From the NCBI RefSeq assembly GCF_038235435.1, contig NZ_CP151275.1, positions 2,852,001-2,916,000 on the forward strand: a stretch of DNA of 64,000 bases. The letters are read 5' to 3'. The position numbers and the translations under genes are program-made. Each line of letters opens with the position of its first letter. The first letter of the stretch is position 1. Positions 47,764-57,232 of this stretch are shown piece after piece. This stretch comes from Niveibacterium sp. SC-1 (lineage in GTDB: Bacteria > Pseudomonadota > Gammaproteobacteria > Burkholderiales > Rhodocyclaceae). The notes under the pieces are model-generated. The model did not search any database and had not been told where the DNA came from. It saw only the letters and a list, made by a program, of their open reading frames with translations.

Positions 47764-48528
47764 ATGTGGAAAAAGCTGCGCATTGCGGTCCTGCTGTTCA
47801 TTCTTGCCACGGTCGCACTCGGCGCCTGGCGCGCCAAGCACGCAGCCACGGAGTGGAAGGACACCCTGCATGTCGCGCTCTACCCGATCAACGCCGACGG
47901 CAGTACCGGCGCCGCAAAGACGATCGCCGCCCTGGACGCGGAGAGCTTCACTGGAATCGATGATTTCTTCAGCGAGGAGGCCGCGCGCTACGGCGTGAAG
48001 GCCCTGCGTCCGGTCCACGTGACCCTGCAGCCCGCGCTCAAGGAAGCGCCACCGGCGCCGCCAGCTGCGCCCTCGATGCTCGGAACGATCGCCTGGAGCC
48101 TCAAGCTGCGCTGGTGGGCCTGGCGCCAGCCCGACGCACGTCCGATCGCCAACGTGCGGCTTTTCGTCAATTACTACGACCCACAGGACGGCCGCGTGCC
48201 CGACTCACATGGCCTGCAGGAGGGTCTCATCGGCGTGGTCAACGTCTTTGCCTCGCGCGACATGCGCCGCGCCAACGAGGTCGTCATCGCCCACGAACTC
48301 CTGCATACGTTGGGCGCGACCGACAAGTATGACTTCGGCAGCCTGGAACCCCGCTACCCGGAGGGCTTTGCCGAACCGGACAGGGAGCCGCGCTACCCGC
48401 AGCGCTTCTGCGAATTGATGGCCGGCCGCATTCCCAGGGAGAACGCGAACCCGGAGCAACCGCACGCGCTCGATCAATGCCTGATCGGCGAGAAGACCGC
48501 GCAGGAAATCGGGCTCAGGCGCCCCTGA
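47764..48528 (+). CDS. Membrane-anchored zinc metallopeptidase-like protein
   Basis: A 254-residue protein with one N-terminal membrane segment (~5-22, LRIAVLLFILATVALGAWRA). The zinc-binding motif HELLHTLGATDKYDFG (HExxH) lies in the C-terminal half and is followed by Pro/Tyr-rich sequence with two conserved-looking Cys. The catalytic part faces the periplasm if the segment is an anchor. Substrate unknown. Confidence 0.75.
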   Translation: MWKKLRIAVLLFILATVALGAWRAKHAATEWKDTLHVALYPINADGSTGAAKTIAALDAESFTGIDDFFSEEAARYGVKALRPVHVTLQPALKEAPPAPPAAPSMLGTIAWSLKLRWWAWRQPDARPIANVRLFVNYYDPQDGRVPDSHGLQEGLIGVVNVFASRDMRRANEVVIAHELLHTLGATDKYDFGSLEPRYPEGFAEPDREPRYPQRFCELMAGRIPRENANPEQPHALDQCLIGEKTAQEIGLRRP

Positions 48529-48667
48529 AGCCTCGCATCGCCCCCCGCCGCAAACCATGTTTGCAGTTGCGACCGCCAGCCTTGGCTAGACTGCACGGTT
48601 TGCCCGTCCGCAACGATGTCCGTCATCGCCGTGCCGCGGAAGGGTCTGCAAGGATTCGCGCGCTTTC

Positions 48668-50569
48668 ATGACCCGACGTCTGTGGTGGCTGCTCCTCGTG
48701 CTGGCTGCGCTCTTCTGGAAGAGTGCGGCCGCGGATCCCGTGCGCATCGAAGCGCACGGCGAGCACTACCGGCTCAACGCCGCCGCCTCCGTCCTCGAGG
48801 ATCCGAGCGGGCGTCTCGGGCTGGCGGCGGTGAAGACGGACGACGTCGCCCGGCGCTTCCGGCCCCAGGGTGGCGAACTGTCGAGCTTCGGCTTCACCGA
48901 TTCCGCCTACTGGTTCCGCATCACGCTGGAGAATCCGGCGCCGGAGCCGCGCCCGATGCTCCTGGTGCTGCGGACAAACTGGCTGGATTCGATCCAGGTC
49001 TTCGGGCCCGGCGACACGGACACCAGCGCACGCCAGTTCGGGGACACGCTGCCCTTCAAGACGCGCAGCCACGATTCGCCCCAGTTCGTGATCGACCTCG
49101 CGCTCGCTCCTGGCACGCACACCTACTACCTGCGCGTGACCAGCGCGCAGGCCTTCATGACGCCCATAGAACTGTGGCCACCCGATGCGTTCCACGAGAG
49201 CGACCGCCTGTGGTCGGCCTACTACGGCCTGTTCTACGGGATCCTCTTCGTGATGGTCCTCTATAACGGCTTCATCTGGGTTTCGACGCGCGATCGCAAC
49301 TATCTGTTCTATTGCCTGTATCTGGTCGCCTTCTTCCTGATGAATTTCTCTTACAACGGTTTCTCCTACCAGTACTTCTGGCCGGAGTCGCCGCGCTGGA
49401 GCAACTGGACCCACACCCACTGGATCTTTCTCTTCCAGTTCGTCGCCCTGCTCTTCGCGATGAACTTCCTCGAATCGAAGGATCGCCTGCCCCGCGTCCA
49501 CCGCATCCTGCGCGGCTTCGTGGGCCTGATGCTCGCCGCCTGGCTCAGCGTCACCCTCGTCGACAACGCGGTGGCCTACAACGCGGCGCCGGTCTACTTC
49601 ATCTTCGTCTGCACACCGCTGATCCTGGCTTCCGGCGTGTTCGCCTGGCGCGGCGGCTATCGCGCGGCGCGCTTCTTCGTGCTGGCCTCGATGACCAGCC
49701 TCGTCGGCAGTTTCTTCACCGCGCTGACGGTGAGCGGTCTGCTGCCTTACACCTTCGCCAACTTCCACGCGGCGGAATTCGGGATCATGGCCGACGTGGT
49801 GCTGCTCTCGCTCGCGCTGGCCGACCGCATCAAACTGCTGGCCGAACAGCGCCAGGCCGCGGAGCAGAACGCCATCGCGCACAGGCTGGAGGCGAGCGCC
49901 ATGCTCAAGCAGGCGAACGAAGACCTCGAACGCACGGTGCGTGAACGTACGGCAGAGCTCGCACGAGCGCGCGACGAAGCCGAGCGCCTCGCCCGCACGG
50001 ACGTTCTGACAGGCGTGGCCAACCGTCGCTACTTCGAGGAAGTGGCCACGCAGGAATTCGCCCGCGCGCGTCGCTACGGCCAACCGTTGTCGGTGATCGT
50101 CTTCGACATCGACTTCTTCAAGCAGATCAACGACAACCATGGCCACGCGGCCGGCGATGCCGTGATCCGCGCGGTCGCCAACATCGCCCACGAAGCCGTG
50201 CGCGAAGTGGACTTTGTGGCCCGGGTCGGCGGCGAGGAATTCGCGATCCTGCTACCGGGCGTGCGCAGCGAGCATGCGCTGGTCAGCGCGGAACGCCTGC
50301 GCGAACGCATCGCGCACCACACCCTGGACTTCCAGGGCAGTCCGCTGAGCTTCACCGCAAGTTTCGGCATCAGCCAGATTGCGGTGATCGACCCCGGCTT
50401 CGGCAACCTGCAGCAGCGCGCTGACCACGCGCTCTACGCCGCCAAGCAGGCCGGGCGCAACCGCGTGGCTTCCTTCGCGGCCGCCGCGCGCGGACGGATG
50501 GGTGCCGCGCCGGATGCGGACCCGGACGACGCATCGCAGCACGGCGTCACTTCGCCGTCGCCCCCCTGA
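48668..50569 (+). CDS. 7TM-DISM sensory diguanylate cyclase
   Basis: A 633-residue protein. Signal peptide, then a 7TMR-DISM extracellular domain (~25-170, PTGSAYWFRITLEN-type with FTDSAYWFRITL) and a seven-helix membrane region (~175-385). A coiled coil (~395-440) leads to the GGDEF domain: RTDVLTGVANRRYF, then FDIDFFKQINDNHGHAAGD and GGEEF at 521-525. An RxxD inhibitory site lies five residues before it (REVD). It makes cyclic di-GMP in response to an outside signal. Confidence 0.92.
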   Translation: MTRRLWWLLLVLAALFWKSAAADPVRIEAHGEHYRLNAAASVLEDPSGRLGLAAVKTDDVARRFRPQGGELSSFGFTDSAYWFRITLENPAPEPRPMLLVLRTNWLDSIQVFGPGDTDTSARQFGDTLPFKTRSHDSPQFVIDLALAPGTHTYYLRVTSAQAFMTPIELWPPDAFHESDRLWSAYYGLFYGILFVMVLYNGFIWVSTRDRNYLFYCLYLVAFFLMNFSYNGFSYQYFWPESPRWSNWTHTHWIFLFQFVALLFAMNFLESKDRLPRVHRILRGFVGLMLAAWLSVTLVDNAVAYNAAPVYFIFVCTPLILASGVFAWRGGYRAARFFVLASMTSLVGSFFTALTVSGLLPYTFANFHAAEFGIMADVVLLSLALADRIKLLAEQRQAAEQNAIAHRLEASAMLKQANEDLERTVRERTAELARARDEAERLARTDVLTGVANRRYFEEVATQEFARARRYGQPLSVIVFDIDFFKQINDNHGHAAGDAVIRAVANIAHEAVREVDFVARVGGEEFAILLPGVRSEHALVSAERLRERIAHHTLDFQGSPLSFTASFGISQIAVIDPGFGNLQQRADHALYAAKQAGRNRVASFAAAARGRMGAAPDADPDDASQHGVTSPSPP

Positions 50570-50699
50570 CATAGGCGGCCCCCGGTCCGTTCATCCGAAC
50601 GTGGAACGCGATCGATCGGGACGTTGCGCGTCGCTTGCCTGCTCCTCCGGCGGCAGTTCATGCAATCCTTCATGAATGCTGGAATCCACCGAGCCACAC

Positions 50700-51476
50700 A
50701 TGCCTTTTCCGAGCCCGCGGTCGCCGGTGCGCCTGGTGCTCACCGATGTCGACGACACGCTCACCTGGGAAGGGCGCCTGCCCCACGAGAGCCTGCGCGC
50801 GATGTATCGCCTGCAGGAGGCCGGCATCGACCTGATTCCGGTGACCGGCGCCTGCGCCGGCTGGTGCGACCAGATGGCGCGCACCTGGCCGGTCGCCGCC
50901 GTGATCGGCGAGAACGGCGCCTTCGTGATCGAACGCCGCGGCCGCCACCTGCATTACCACGACACGCAGGACGCGGCCCTGCGTGCGGCGAACCTCACGC
51001 GCCTGGGCGCCGTCGGCGCGCAGCTGGCCGCCCGTTTTCCCGGCCTCGCGCCGGCCCGCGACAACGGCTACAGGCGCTACGACTTCGCGCTGGACCACGC
51101 GCAGGAGGTCGCGCCCGTAGCCGCGGCCATCGTCGCCGAGGCGCTGGTCGCGGCCCATGCATTGGGCGTGCAGGCGACGGCCAGCTCCATCCACATCAAC
51201 CTGTGGCTGGGCGAATTCAGCAAGCGGCGCAGCACGAGCGACTGGCTGCAGCGCCGCTACGGATGGGACGACGCGCAGGCGGCCGAACGGGCGGTGTTCA
51301 TCGGCGATTCGCTCAACGATGCGCAGATGTTCGAGGCCTATCCACACAGCGTGGGCGTGGCGAACATCCGGCCGCATCTATCGGCGCTGCCGCGGGCGCC
51401 CGCGCACATCACCCGCGAACCTGGCGGGCTGGGCTTTGCCGAATGGGTAAACGCCGGCCTCTCCGCGCAGCGCTGA
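50700..51476 (+). CDS. HAD-family phosphatase, Cof/MPGP-like
   Basis: A 258-residue hydrolase starting MPFPSPRSPVRLVLTDVDDT, containing the HAD motif I LTDVDDTL and the motif IV region FIGDSLNDAQMFEAYPHSVG. The C1/C2 cap lies between. The ATG at 50700 is preferred; ATG 50676 would add eight residues. No good ribosome binding site is seen. Sugar or small phosphorylated metabolites are typical substrates. Confidence 0.8.
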   Translation: MPFPSPRSPVRLVLTDVDDTLTWEGRLPHESLRAMYRLQEAGIDLIPVTGACAGWCDQMARTWPVAAVIGENGAFVIERRGRHLHYHDTQDAALRAANLTRLGAVGAQLAARFPGLAPARDNGYRRYDFALDHAQEVAPVAAAIVAEALVAAHALGVQATASSIHINLWLGEFSKRRSTSDWLQRRYGWDDAQAAERAVFIGDSLNDAQMFEAYPHSVGVANIRPHLSALPRAPAHITREPGGLGFAEWVNAGLSAQR

Positions 51477-51499
51477 GACCGGGATCAAGGAGATCGAGC

Positions 51500-52300
51500 A
51501 TGCTCATCGCGCAGATCAGCGACACCCACGTCACGCGTGCAGGGGTGCTCGCGAGCGGCATCGTGGATACGGCCGCCATGCTGGCCGACTGCGTGGCCGC
51601 GGTGCGGGCCCTGAGCACGCCACCGGATCTGGCCCTGCTCACCGGCGACCTGGTGGACGCCGGCGCACCCGAGGAATACGCGCGCCTACGTGCGCTGCTG
51701 GCCCCCCTGGGTTTGCCGCTGCTCGCGATCCCCGGCAACCACGACGCGCGCGAGCCTTTCCGCGACGCGTTTGGCGATCAGCCATGGATGCCGCGGGAGG
51801 GCTTCCTGCAATTCGTCCATGAAGTGGATTCAAGCCACGGGCCGCTGCGCATCCTCGGGCTCGATACCCTGGTCGCAGGAGAGAGCCGCGGCGAGTTGTG
51901 CGAGACGCGCCTCGACTGGCTGGAACACGCACTCGCGGCTGCGCCGGATACCGCGGCCCTGATTGCCTTGCACCATCCACCCTTCCTCACCGGCTTGCGC
52001 GAGATGGATGAAATCGGCCTCTCCGGCCGCGACGCCTTTGCGGATATCGTCGCCCGCCATTCGCAGGTCAAGCTGATCCTGTGCGGACATCTGCACCGCA
52101 ACATCCAGACCACCGTCGGCGGCTGCCGCACCGCAACCTGCCCCAGCCCGGCGCACCAGATCGCGCTGGACTTCCGCCCCGGCTCGCCCGCCCGCTTCTG
52201 TATGGAGCCGCCGGGCTTCATGCTGCATCGCTGGACGGGCGAGGCCTTCGTCAGTCATACGGCCGTGGTCGGTGACTACCCGGGGCCCTTCGCCTTCTAG
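51500..52300 (+). CDS. cpdA: Metallophosphoesterase, CpdA-like cyclic nucleotide phosphodiesterase
   Basis: A 266-residue protein with a calcineurin-like set of motifs: ISDTH (metal 1), LTGDLVDAG, GNHDAREPF, ALHHPPFLTG and LCGHLHRN. This order and length match CpdA-type 3',5'-cAMP phosphodiesterases. AAGGAG is eight bases before ATG 51500. It follows the HAD gene by 23 bases and is probably co-transcribed with it. Confidence 0.8.
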   Translation: MLIAQISDTHVTRAGVLASGIVDTAAMLADCVAAVRALSTPPDLALLTGDLVDAGAPEEYARLRALLAPLGLPLLAIPGNHDAREPFRDAFGDQPWMPREGFLQFVHEVDSSHGPLRILGLDTLVAGESRGELCETRLDWLEHALAAAPDTAALIALHHPPFLTGLREMDEIGLSGRDAFADIVARHSQVKLILCGHLHRNIQTTVGGCRTATCPSPAHQIALDFRPGSPARFCMEPPGFMLHRWTGEAFVSHTAVVGDYPGPFAF

Positions 52301-52519
52301 GCGACGGGCGTTGCGCCCCGGACTCGCCCAGATCAACCCCGGTTCAGCGGCATCGTCAGGCAGTGCGCGCCCCAGGGGCGTCCACATATCCTGGCTAGTG
52401 ACCGAGCTTCAGCGGGAGCCCGGATCAACATCTGGCCGCGAAACGGAATCGAGCTGCGGATCGACAATCGCGCTCGCATGCGCACGTCACCGACCCGTCA
52501 GCGCTTCGTTCGCCAACAT

Positions 52520-52535
52520 TATATTGGGTGATATA
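52520..52535. promoter_or_regulatory. BigR-type operator and promoter region
   Basis: TATAT-TGGGTG-ATATA is an AT-rich palindrome in otherwise GC-rich sequence, 30 bases before the ATG of the ArsR-type gene. It overlaps a likely -10 (TATATT/GATATA). BigR repressors bind similar AT-rich dyads in front of their own operon. Confidence 0.6.
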
Positions 52536-52564
52536 TTGTTTTGACGAACCCTCGAAACCGCACG

Positions 52565-52900
52565 ATGAGCCTTCCAACTCCCCCGCTGGACCTCCCTTCA
52601 ATGCAAGCCTCGGCCGAACAGGCCTGTGCGCTGCTGAAGGTCCTGGCCAACTCCGACCGCCTGCTGCTGATGTGCCAGCTTTCGCTCGGCGAGCGGTGCG
52701 TGAGCGAGCTTGAAGAAGCCCTGGATATCCGTCAGCCGACGCTCTCCCAGCAACTCGGCGTGTTGCGCGAAGCCGGGCTCGTCGTCACCCGGCGCGAAGG
52801 GAAGAACATCTTCTACTCGGTCGCGAGCCCACAGGCGCTGGCAGTCATCGACGTTCTCTACCAGCAGTTCTGTGCCGACAAACCGGAGGTGAAATCGTGA
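52565..52900 (+). CDS. bigR: BigR-type ArsR-family sulfur-responsive repressor
   Basis: A 111-residue winged helix protein. The HTH is at SELEEALDIRQPTLSQQLGV. Two cysteines, Cys37 (LLLMCQLS) and Cys103 (QQFCADK), are at the positions used by BigR/YgaV to form a sulfide- or persulfide-sensing disulfide. It sits first in an operon with YeeE/YedE genes (GTGA overlap) and has an AT-rich operator upstream. TTG 52541 would add eight residues; ATG 52565 is chosen. Confidence 0.85.
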   Translation: MSLPTPPLDLPSMQASAEQACALLKVLANSDRLLLMCQLSLGERCVSELEEALDIRQPTLSQQLGVLREAGLVVTRREGKNIFYSVASPQALAVIDVLYQQFCADKPEVKS

Positions 52901-53328
52901 TCGATCTTGCCCACTTCACCCCAGGCACCGGCCTCGCGGGGGGCCTGATCCTCGGTGCGGGAGCGGCCATGCTGGCGCTACTCAACGGCCGCGTCGCAGG
53001 TATCAGTGGTCTGCTCGGAGCCTTGCTCGCCCCGCGGCGTGGCGAAGTCGCCTGGCGGCTTGCCTTCTTCGCCGGACTCCTCGGCGCGCCGGCTCTCGCC
53101 GCCGTGCTGGACCGCGGCGTGGTGGCAGAGATCGCCGCCGACTGGAGCGAGATCCTCGTCGCCGGTTTCCTCGTCGGTGTCGGCACGCGCTACGCCGCCG
53201 GCTGTACGAGCGGACATGGCGTGTGCGGTCTCTCCCGCGGCTCGGTGCGTTCGCTGGTCGCTACGCTTACCTTCATGGCGACAGGCTTTCTCACCGTCTT
53301 CGTCCGTCGCCACCTGTTGGGGATCTGA
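52897..53328 (+). CDS. YeeE/YedE-family membrane protein, N-half
   Basis: A 143-residue, four-helix membrane protein from GTG 52897 (GGAGGTG upstream). The conserved Cys motif [15 protein letters not shown] identifies the TsuA/YeeE family, which moves thiosulfate or other sulfur compounds through the membrane. Split into two short genes here (with the next), as in PmpA/PmpB of BigR operons. Confidence 0.85.
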   Translation: MIDLAHFTPGTGLAGGLILGAGAAMLALLNGRVAGISGLLGALLAPRRGEVAWRLAFFAGLLGAPALAAVLDRGVVAEIAADWSEILVAGFLVGVGTRYAAGCTSGHGVCGLSRGSVRSLVATLTFMATGFLTVFVRRHLLGI

Positions 53329-53329
53329 A

Positions 53330-53776
53330 ATGAAAGCCCTTCCCGTCCTGCTCTCCGCGCTGCTGGCCGGCCTGCTCTTTGGCATCGGCCTGATCGTCTC
53401 CGGCATGGCCAACCCGGCCAAGGTGCTGGGCTTCCTCGATCTCGCCGGGCACTGGGACCCTTCGCTGATGTTCGTGATGGGCGGCGCGATCGCGGTCGGC
53501 GTCCCCGCCTTCCTGCTGGCCCGCCGGCGCGCGACCTCCCTCCTTGGGCTGGTCATGCACTTGCCCGCTGCGGGCGGGATTACGCGTCGTCTCGTCCTGG
53601 GCAGCGCGCTGTTTGGCGTCGGTTGGGGGATCGCCGGTTTCTGCCCGGGTCCGGCGCTCGTGGCGCTGGGGGCGGGCTATCCGAAAGCTGTCGCCTTCGT
53701 CGCCGCGATGCTCGCCGGCATGCTTGTGTTCGAAGTCGCCGAGCGGCGCAATCGGACTCCCCGCGAAGCGCCCTGA
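53330..53776 (+). CDS. YeeE/YedE-family membrane protein, C-half
   Basis: A 148-residue membrane protein starting [20 protein letters not shown]. It carries the family motif [17 protein letters not shown] and the second Cys motif [17 protein letters not shown]. It lies one base after the first half and probably pairs with it as one transporter. Confidence 0.85.
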   Translation: MKALPVLLSALLAGLLFGIGLIVSGMANPAKVLGFLDLAGHWDPSLMFVMGGAIAVGVPAFLLARRRATSLLGLVMHLPAAGGITRRLVLGSALFGVGWGIAGFCPGPALVALGAGYPKAVAFVAAMLAGMLVFEVAERRNRTPREAP

Positions 53777-53918
53777 CGCCAACGCATCGGTAAGCAGCAG
53801 CGGAGCGCAGGGATGACTTCCCAACCCCGCATGCTCGCAAGCGATGCCGGCCCGGGCGCCGTCGTCCGACTCCAAGCCTTGAACGGCGCCGGAAATTTGC
53901 CCGGCGCCAACCGTACCT

Positions 53919-54368
53919 TTATTTCACCGTGTAGCCGCGTCCTTCCAGGCAGGCTGCCATGGCTTTGTCGAAAGCCGCGTTGCCCGCCTGTGTTTGCTGG
54001 GTCGCAGCCTGTTGCTGCTGGCGATTGGCCTGGCGCCGCTGGCTACGATGGGCCACTCCACCCGCAACCGCTCCGGCAACGGCCGCGTCGCCGACGTCGT
54101 TATCGGTGATCGCGGCGACGGTCGCACCCGCGGCCGCGCCACGCACGCGCTGGCCACCCGGTGCCGGCGCGGCAGCCTGCGGAGGCGGCGGCGGTCTGGC
54201 CGGATCGTAGCCCGTCTGGCCGACCGCCCAGTTCTTGCACTCGGACTGGTCCTTGTTCTGCTGGTCAGCGCTCTGGCCCTTGGCCGGATAGACGGCCAGC
54301 TGCGCAGAGGCAAGGCCGGTAGCGCTGCATAGCAGCGCGACGCACATTGCCCGGAACGGAATTTTCAT
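53919..54368 (-). CDS. Secreted glycine-zipper protein
   Basis: A 149-residue protein with a signal peptide (MKIPFRAMCVALLCSATGLA) and a YMGG/glycine-zipper segment (RGAAAGATVAAITDNDVGDA, then AVAGAVAGGVAHRSQ) followed by a Gln-rich helix. Such proteins insert in or associate with the outer membrane. ATG 54368 starts the signal peptide. Encoded just downstream of the DUF2950 gene in the same direction. Confidence 0.8.
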   Translation of the reverse strand: MKIPFRAMCVALLCSATGLASAQLAVYPAKGQSADQQNKDQSECKNWAVGQTGYDPARPPPPPQAAAPAPGGQRVRGAAAGATVAAITDNDVGDAAVAGAVAGGVAHRSQRRQANRQQQQAATQQTQAGNAAFDKAMAACLEGRGYTVK

Positions 54369-54423
54369 GGTGCTTCTCCGAATTGGATTGCCTGGATCTG
54401 GGGCTGGATCTGACACCGCAGCC

Positions 54424-55356
54424 TCATTGGGCAGCGGCCGTCTTCTGCCATGAGGAGTTCGGATCAAAGCGCTTCATCTTGGCCGCTGCGTCAGCGGTCT
54501 TGGCACCGAGGTCCCGCTCCAAGATGGCTCCTTCCTGATTCACGATGAAGGACTTCACCCCGCTGATGCCGTACCGGGCCGGGAAGGCGAGCACTGCGAA
54601 CCCACCCGCGTTCTTGCCATTGACGCGGTAGTCCTGCGCGCCGCCGGGAGCCGCGGCGGTCTGGCCCTCGAGCATCTTGAACTTGTAGCCGTGGAAGGCC
54701 CGGGCCGAAGACGCCTTGCCGTAGCCCTGGGCCTGCGCCTCGACGACCAGCGGTCCGAGCGGGCTCGGCGCTTCGCCTTCGGCAGTCGGCCAGAACAGGC
54801 CGTCGTGCTTGCCCGGGCTACTGATGAAGCGCCCGGCGTATTCGCGCACGTTGTCGCCATCGCGATCCATCAGGATGAATTCGCGTTGGGCGGCCACCAC
54901 TTCCTTCAAGACTTCAATTGTCGAGAGTTCGTTTTCGCCGACCAGGCGGTTCAGCACCTCTTCGCGGCCCTGTGCGGGATCGAAACGCCAGCCGCCCGGC
55001 ACGCGCACGATCGGGAAGGCGAAGGGATGACGATCCTTGCCGACGATCAGCACCGCGCGGCCTTCCTCCCTCTCGACCACGGAATGGTCCTCGTCGTAGG
55101 CCGCGACAAAACGCTCCCAGCGCGCCTTGTCGGTCGGACGATCACCGGACAGGATCCAATCGCGCGAGGCACTACCAAGCACGCCAAGGACGCCGTTGCG
55201 GTCCTGCGTCTTGAGCCCCTTTACAAGAGCTTCGGCGGCGTCCTCGGGATGGGGAAAGACGCGGGGCGAACTGGCTGCCACCGCGGACGGGATGGCAAAG
55301 GCAAGGGCCGTGGCAAGCACCAGGCCACGAGCCACGGACATGGGCAGATTCTTCAT
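54424..55356 (-). CDS. Secreted DUF2950 family protein
   Basis: A 310-residue protein with a signal peptide (MKNLPMSVARGLVLATALAF). Conserved DUF2950 pieces include VFPHPEDAAEALVKGLKTQD and QREFILMDRDGDNVREYAGR, then GKHDGLFWPTAEGE and GYKFKMLEGQ. GAGGA eight bases before ATG 55356 fixes the start. It is regularly adjacent to DUF3300 genes; function unknown. Confidence 0.88.
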   Translation of the reverse strand: MKNLPMSVARGLVLATALAFAIPSAVAASSPRVFPHPEDAAEALVKGLKTQDRNGVLGVLGSASRDWILSGDRPTDKARWERFVAAYDEDHSVVEREEGRAVLIVGKDRHPFAFPIVRVPGGWRFDPAQGREEVLNRLVGENELSTIEVLKEVVAAQREFILMDRDGDNVREYAGRFISSPGKHDGLFWPTAEGEAPSPLGPLVVEAQAQGYGKASSARAFHGYKFKMLEGQTAAAPGGAQDYRVNGKNAGGFAVLAFPARYGISGVKSFIVNQEGAILERDLGAKTADAAAKMKRFDPNSSWQKTAAAQ

Positions 55357-55399
55357 TGCAGGATTCCTCATGTTGGATGGTCGGAGACAATCGGCAAAC

Positions 55400-56827
55400 T
55401 CAGCGCCGCCGCCCGCCGCCCCCGCCTCCTGCCCTTGCGCCGCCACCGCCCGCGCGCGCGCCGCTCATGCTGTGGCCGCCCCCACCGCCTCTTTCCATAC
55501 CGGAGCGGCTGCTGCTGCCGCGGTTGCTGAAGTCATTCGTCCGCGCGCCCGAATTGAGGTTGTCGAACGCCGCCCCGCGGTCGCTGGAACCGCGATGGTC
55601 GGCAGCACCAGCCCGGTTCGAGCCGCCCTCAAATCCGCCGCCACTGCGATCCGAAACCCCAGCTCCACGATCACCGCCGCGATCACCACCACGGTCTGCG
55701 CTACGGTCCCCGCCGCGATCGGCACTGCGGTCGCCACCCCGGTCACCGGCGCGATCGGAGGCCGCAGCCCGGTCTCCGGAGCGCTCGCCCGCGCGGTCTC
55801 CCGCGCGATCACCAGTGGCCGCCCGGTTGCCCGAACCGCGGTCAAGGTTGCCCTGACCCAGTTCCTGCCGGCCCGATTCGGCGCGCCCGCGGAACTCCTC
55901 GCGCGACTGGTTGTTCCGCGCCTGGCTGTTGCCGAAGCGCTCCTGCGCGCCCTGCCCTTCGTAAGGCACACCACGCCTGCGCTCGGCGTTGTGGTTCCAC
56001 TGCCCGTTCTTGATGTTGTTCACATTGTTGCTGCTGAAGTGGTTCACCTGGTTGTAGCGATTGACGTTGATGTTGACGTCGCCGCGCCCCCAGTTGCAGT
56101 TCCCCCACAGCGCGCCGCCCACGATCACGCCGGCGGTGAACGAGAAAAGCGCCGCACCGGGCACGTAGCCAGGCGGGTAGTAGTAGTACGGCGGCGGCGC
56201 CGGGTACCACCAGGTGCCATACACCACCGAGGGGTTGTAGGTCGGCACATAGACGACTTCGGGATCGGCCTGCTCGATCTTGATGACGGTCGTGCCGCCC
56301 TCGTTGGCCGTGCTGACGTTCTGCTCCTTGGTGGTGGAAAGCGAGCCGGCCTCCTTGGCCTTGGCGCGCAGCTTCTGCACCGTATCCATCACCTGTTTCT
56401 GCTGGCTGAGGAACGCGTCGCCCAGCTTCTGCGTCCAGTCGATCTTCTCGCTCATCATGTCGAGCACGCTCGGGAAGGTCGTCAGGGACCGGACACTCGG
56501 ATCCCAGGGCTGCTTGACCATCTCGTCTTCGAGCGCCTTGCCCTCGACCTTGGGATTGGCCTTGCGCCAGCGTGCCGCCTCGACCACGTCGAGCGGATAG
56601 GTGGACGCCATGAGGATCTGCGCGAGCAGCGCGTCCGGATGCAGCGCGATCGGCGCGAGCAACTCGTCGAGTTCCTGCTGCGAGAAAACCTTGCCGGAAC
56701 CCTGCTTGGCCGTGCTGCTGGCCGCCGCAGGCTCCTCGGCAAACACATCGCGAATGGCAGGCCCGCTTGCGAACAGCAGGGCACAAAGGAGAACGCTGGG
56801 AACTAGCCTGGACTTCGGGTCTGGCAT
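55400..56827 (-). CDS. Secreted DUF3300 family protein with Arg/Gly/Asp-rich tail
   Basis: A 475-residue protein. Signal peptide, then the DUF3300 domain (~48-230: FSQQELDELLAPIALHPDAL, LLAQILMASTYPLDVVEAAR), a Tyr/Pro-rich hinge (WWYPAPPPYYYYPPGY), and a C-terminal disordered tail from ~300 with repeats of DRGGDRSADRGG type and Gly runs. Disordered RG-rich tails may bind nucleic acid or cell wall; unknown here. Paired with the DUF2950 gene 43 bases downstream. Confidence 0.88.
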   Translation of the reverse strand: MPDPKSRLVPSVLLCALLFASGPAIRDVFAEEPAAASSTAKQGSGKVFSQQELDELLAPIALHPDALLAQILMASTYPLDVVEAARWRKANPKVEGKALEDEMVKQPWDPSVRSLTTFPSVLDMMSEKIDWTQKLGDAFLSQQKQVMDTVQKLRAKAKEAGSLSTTKEQNVSTANEGGTTVIKIEQADPEVVYVPTYNPSVVYGTWWYPAPPPYYYYPPGYVPGAALFSFTAGVIVGGALWGNCNWGRGDVNINVNRYNQVNHFSSNNVNNIKNGQWNHNAERRRGVPYEGQGAQERFGNSQARNNQSREEFRGRAESGRQELGQGNLDRGSGNRAATGDRAGDRAGERSGDRAAASDRAGDRGGDRSADRGGDRSADRGGDRGGDRGAGVSDRSGGGFEGGSNRAGAADHRGSSDRGAAFDNLNSGARTNDFSNRGSSSRSGMERGGGGGHSMSGARAGGGGARAGGGGGGRRR

Positions 56828-57232
56828 GTTTTGCTCACTCCTGGCATGAACGGAGCGCCTGGTCGGCGCATGCGAAGCTGTCTGGAAATCGCGCCGGCAT
56901 CAGCCGTTTGATAAGCAGCCGCACAGCGCGTTCCCGCTTTGTCCTCCTCCCTCCGTGGCGCCATTGCGCCCGGGAGCGCGCTGATGCTACCCCCGCCCCG
57001 ACAGCCCGCAAAGGGCAAGGGTCGCGGGGCGTCGCGTGCGCCGCAACACGCGCCGGACACGGGATTGGCAATGTTTCAAGCGCTCGCCGTCACCACCCGG
57101 TCGCGGCTACGCGTCTTCGCGGGATACAGGCGTTCATTCGCGATCTCCGTGGGCGTGCCGATATTGAGGCTTCCGTCGACGCGCGCCAGCCACGCCTGCG
57201 AGGGCGTCGCCGCCGCGTGCGTTCAAGCCCGC
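56828..57232. other. Non-coding stretch between DUF3300 and AsmA genes
   Basis: About 405 bases with no gene I can support; the small frames here lack ribosome binding sites. It ends in a GCCCGC-TCA-GCGGGC hairpin (around 57228-57242) that overlaps the AsmA stop and lacks a T-run. Confidence 0.5.
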
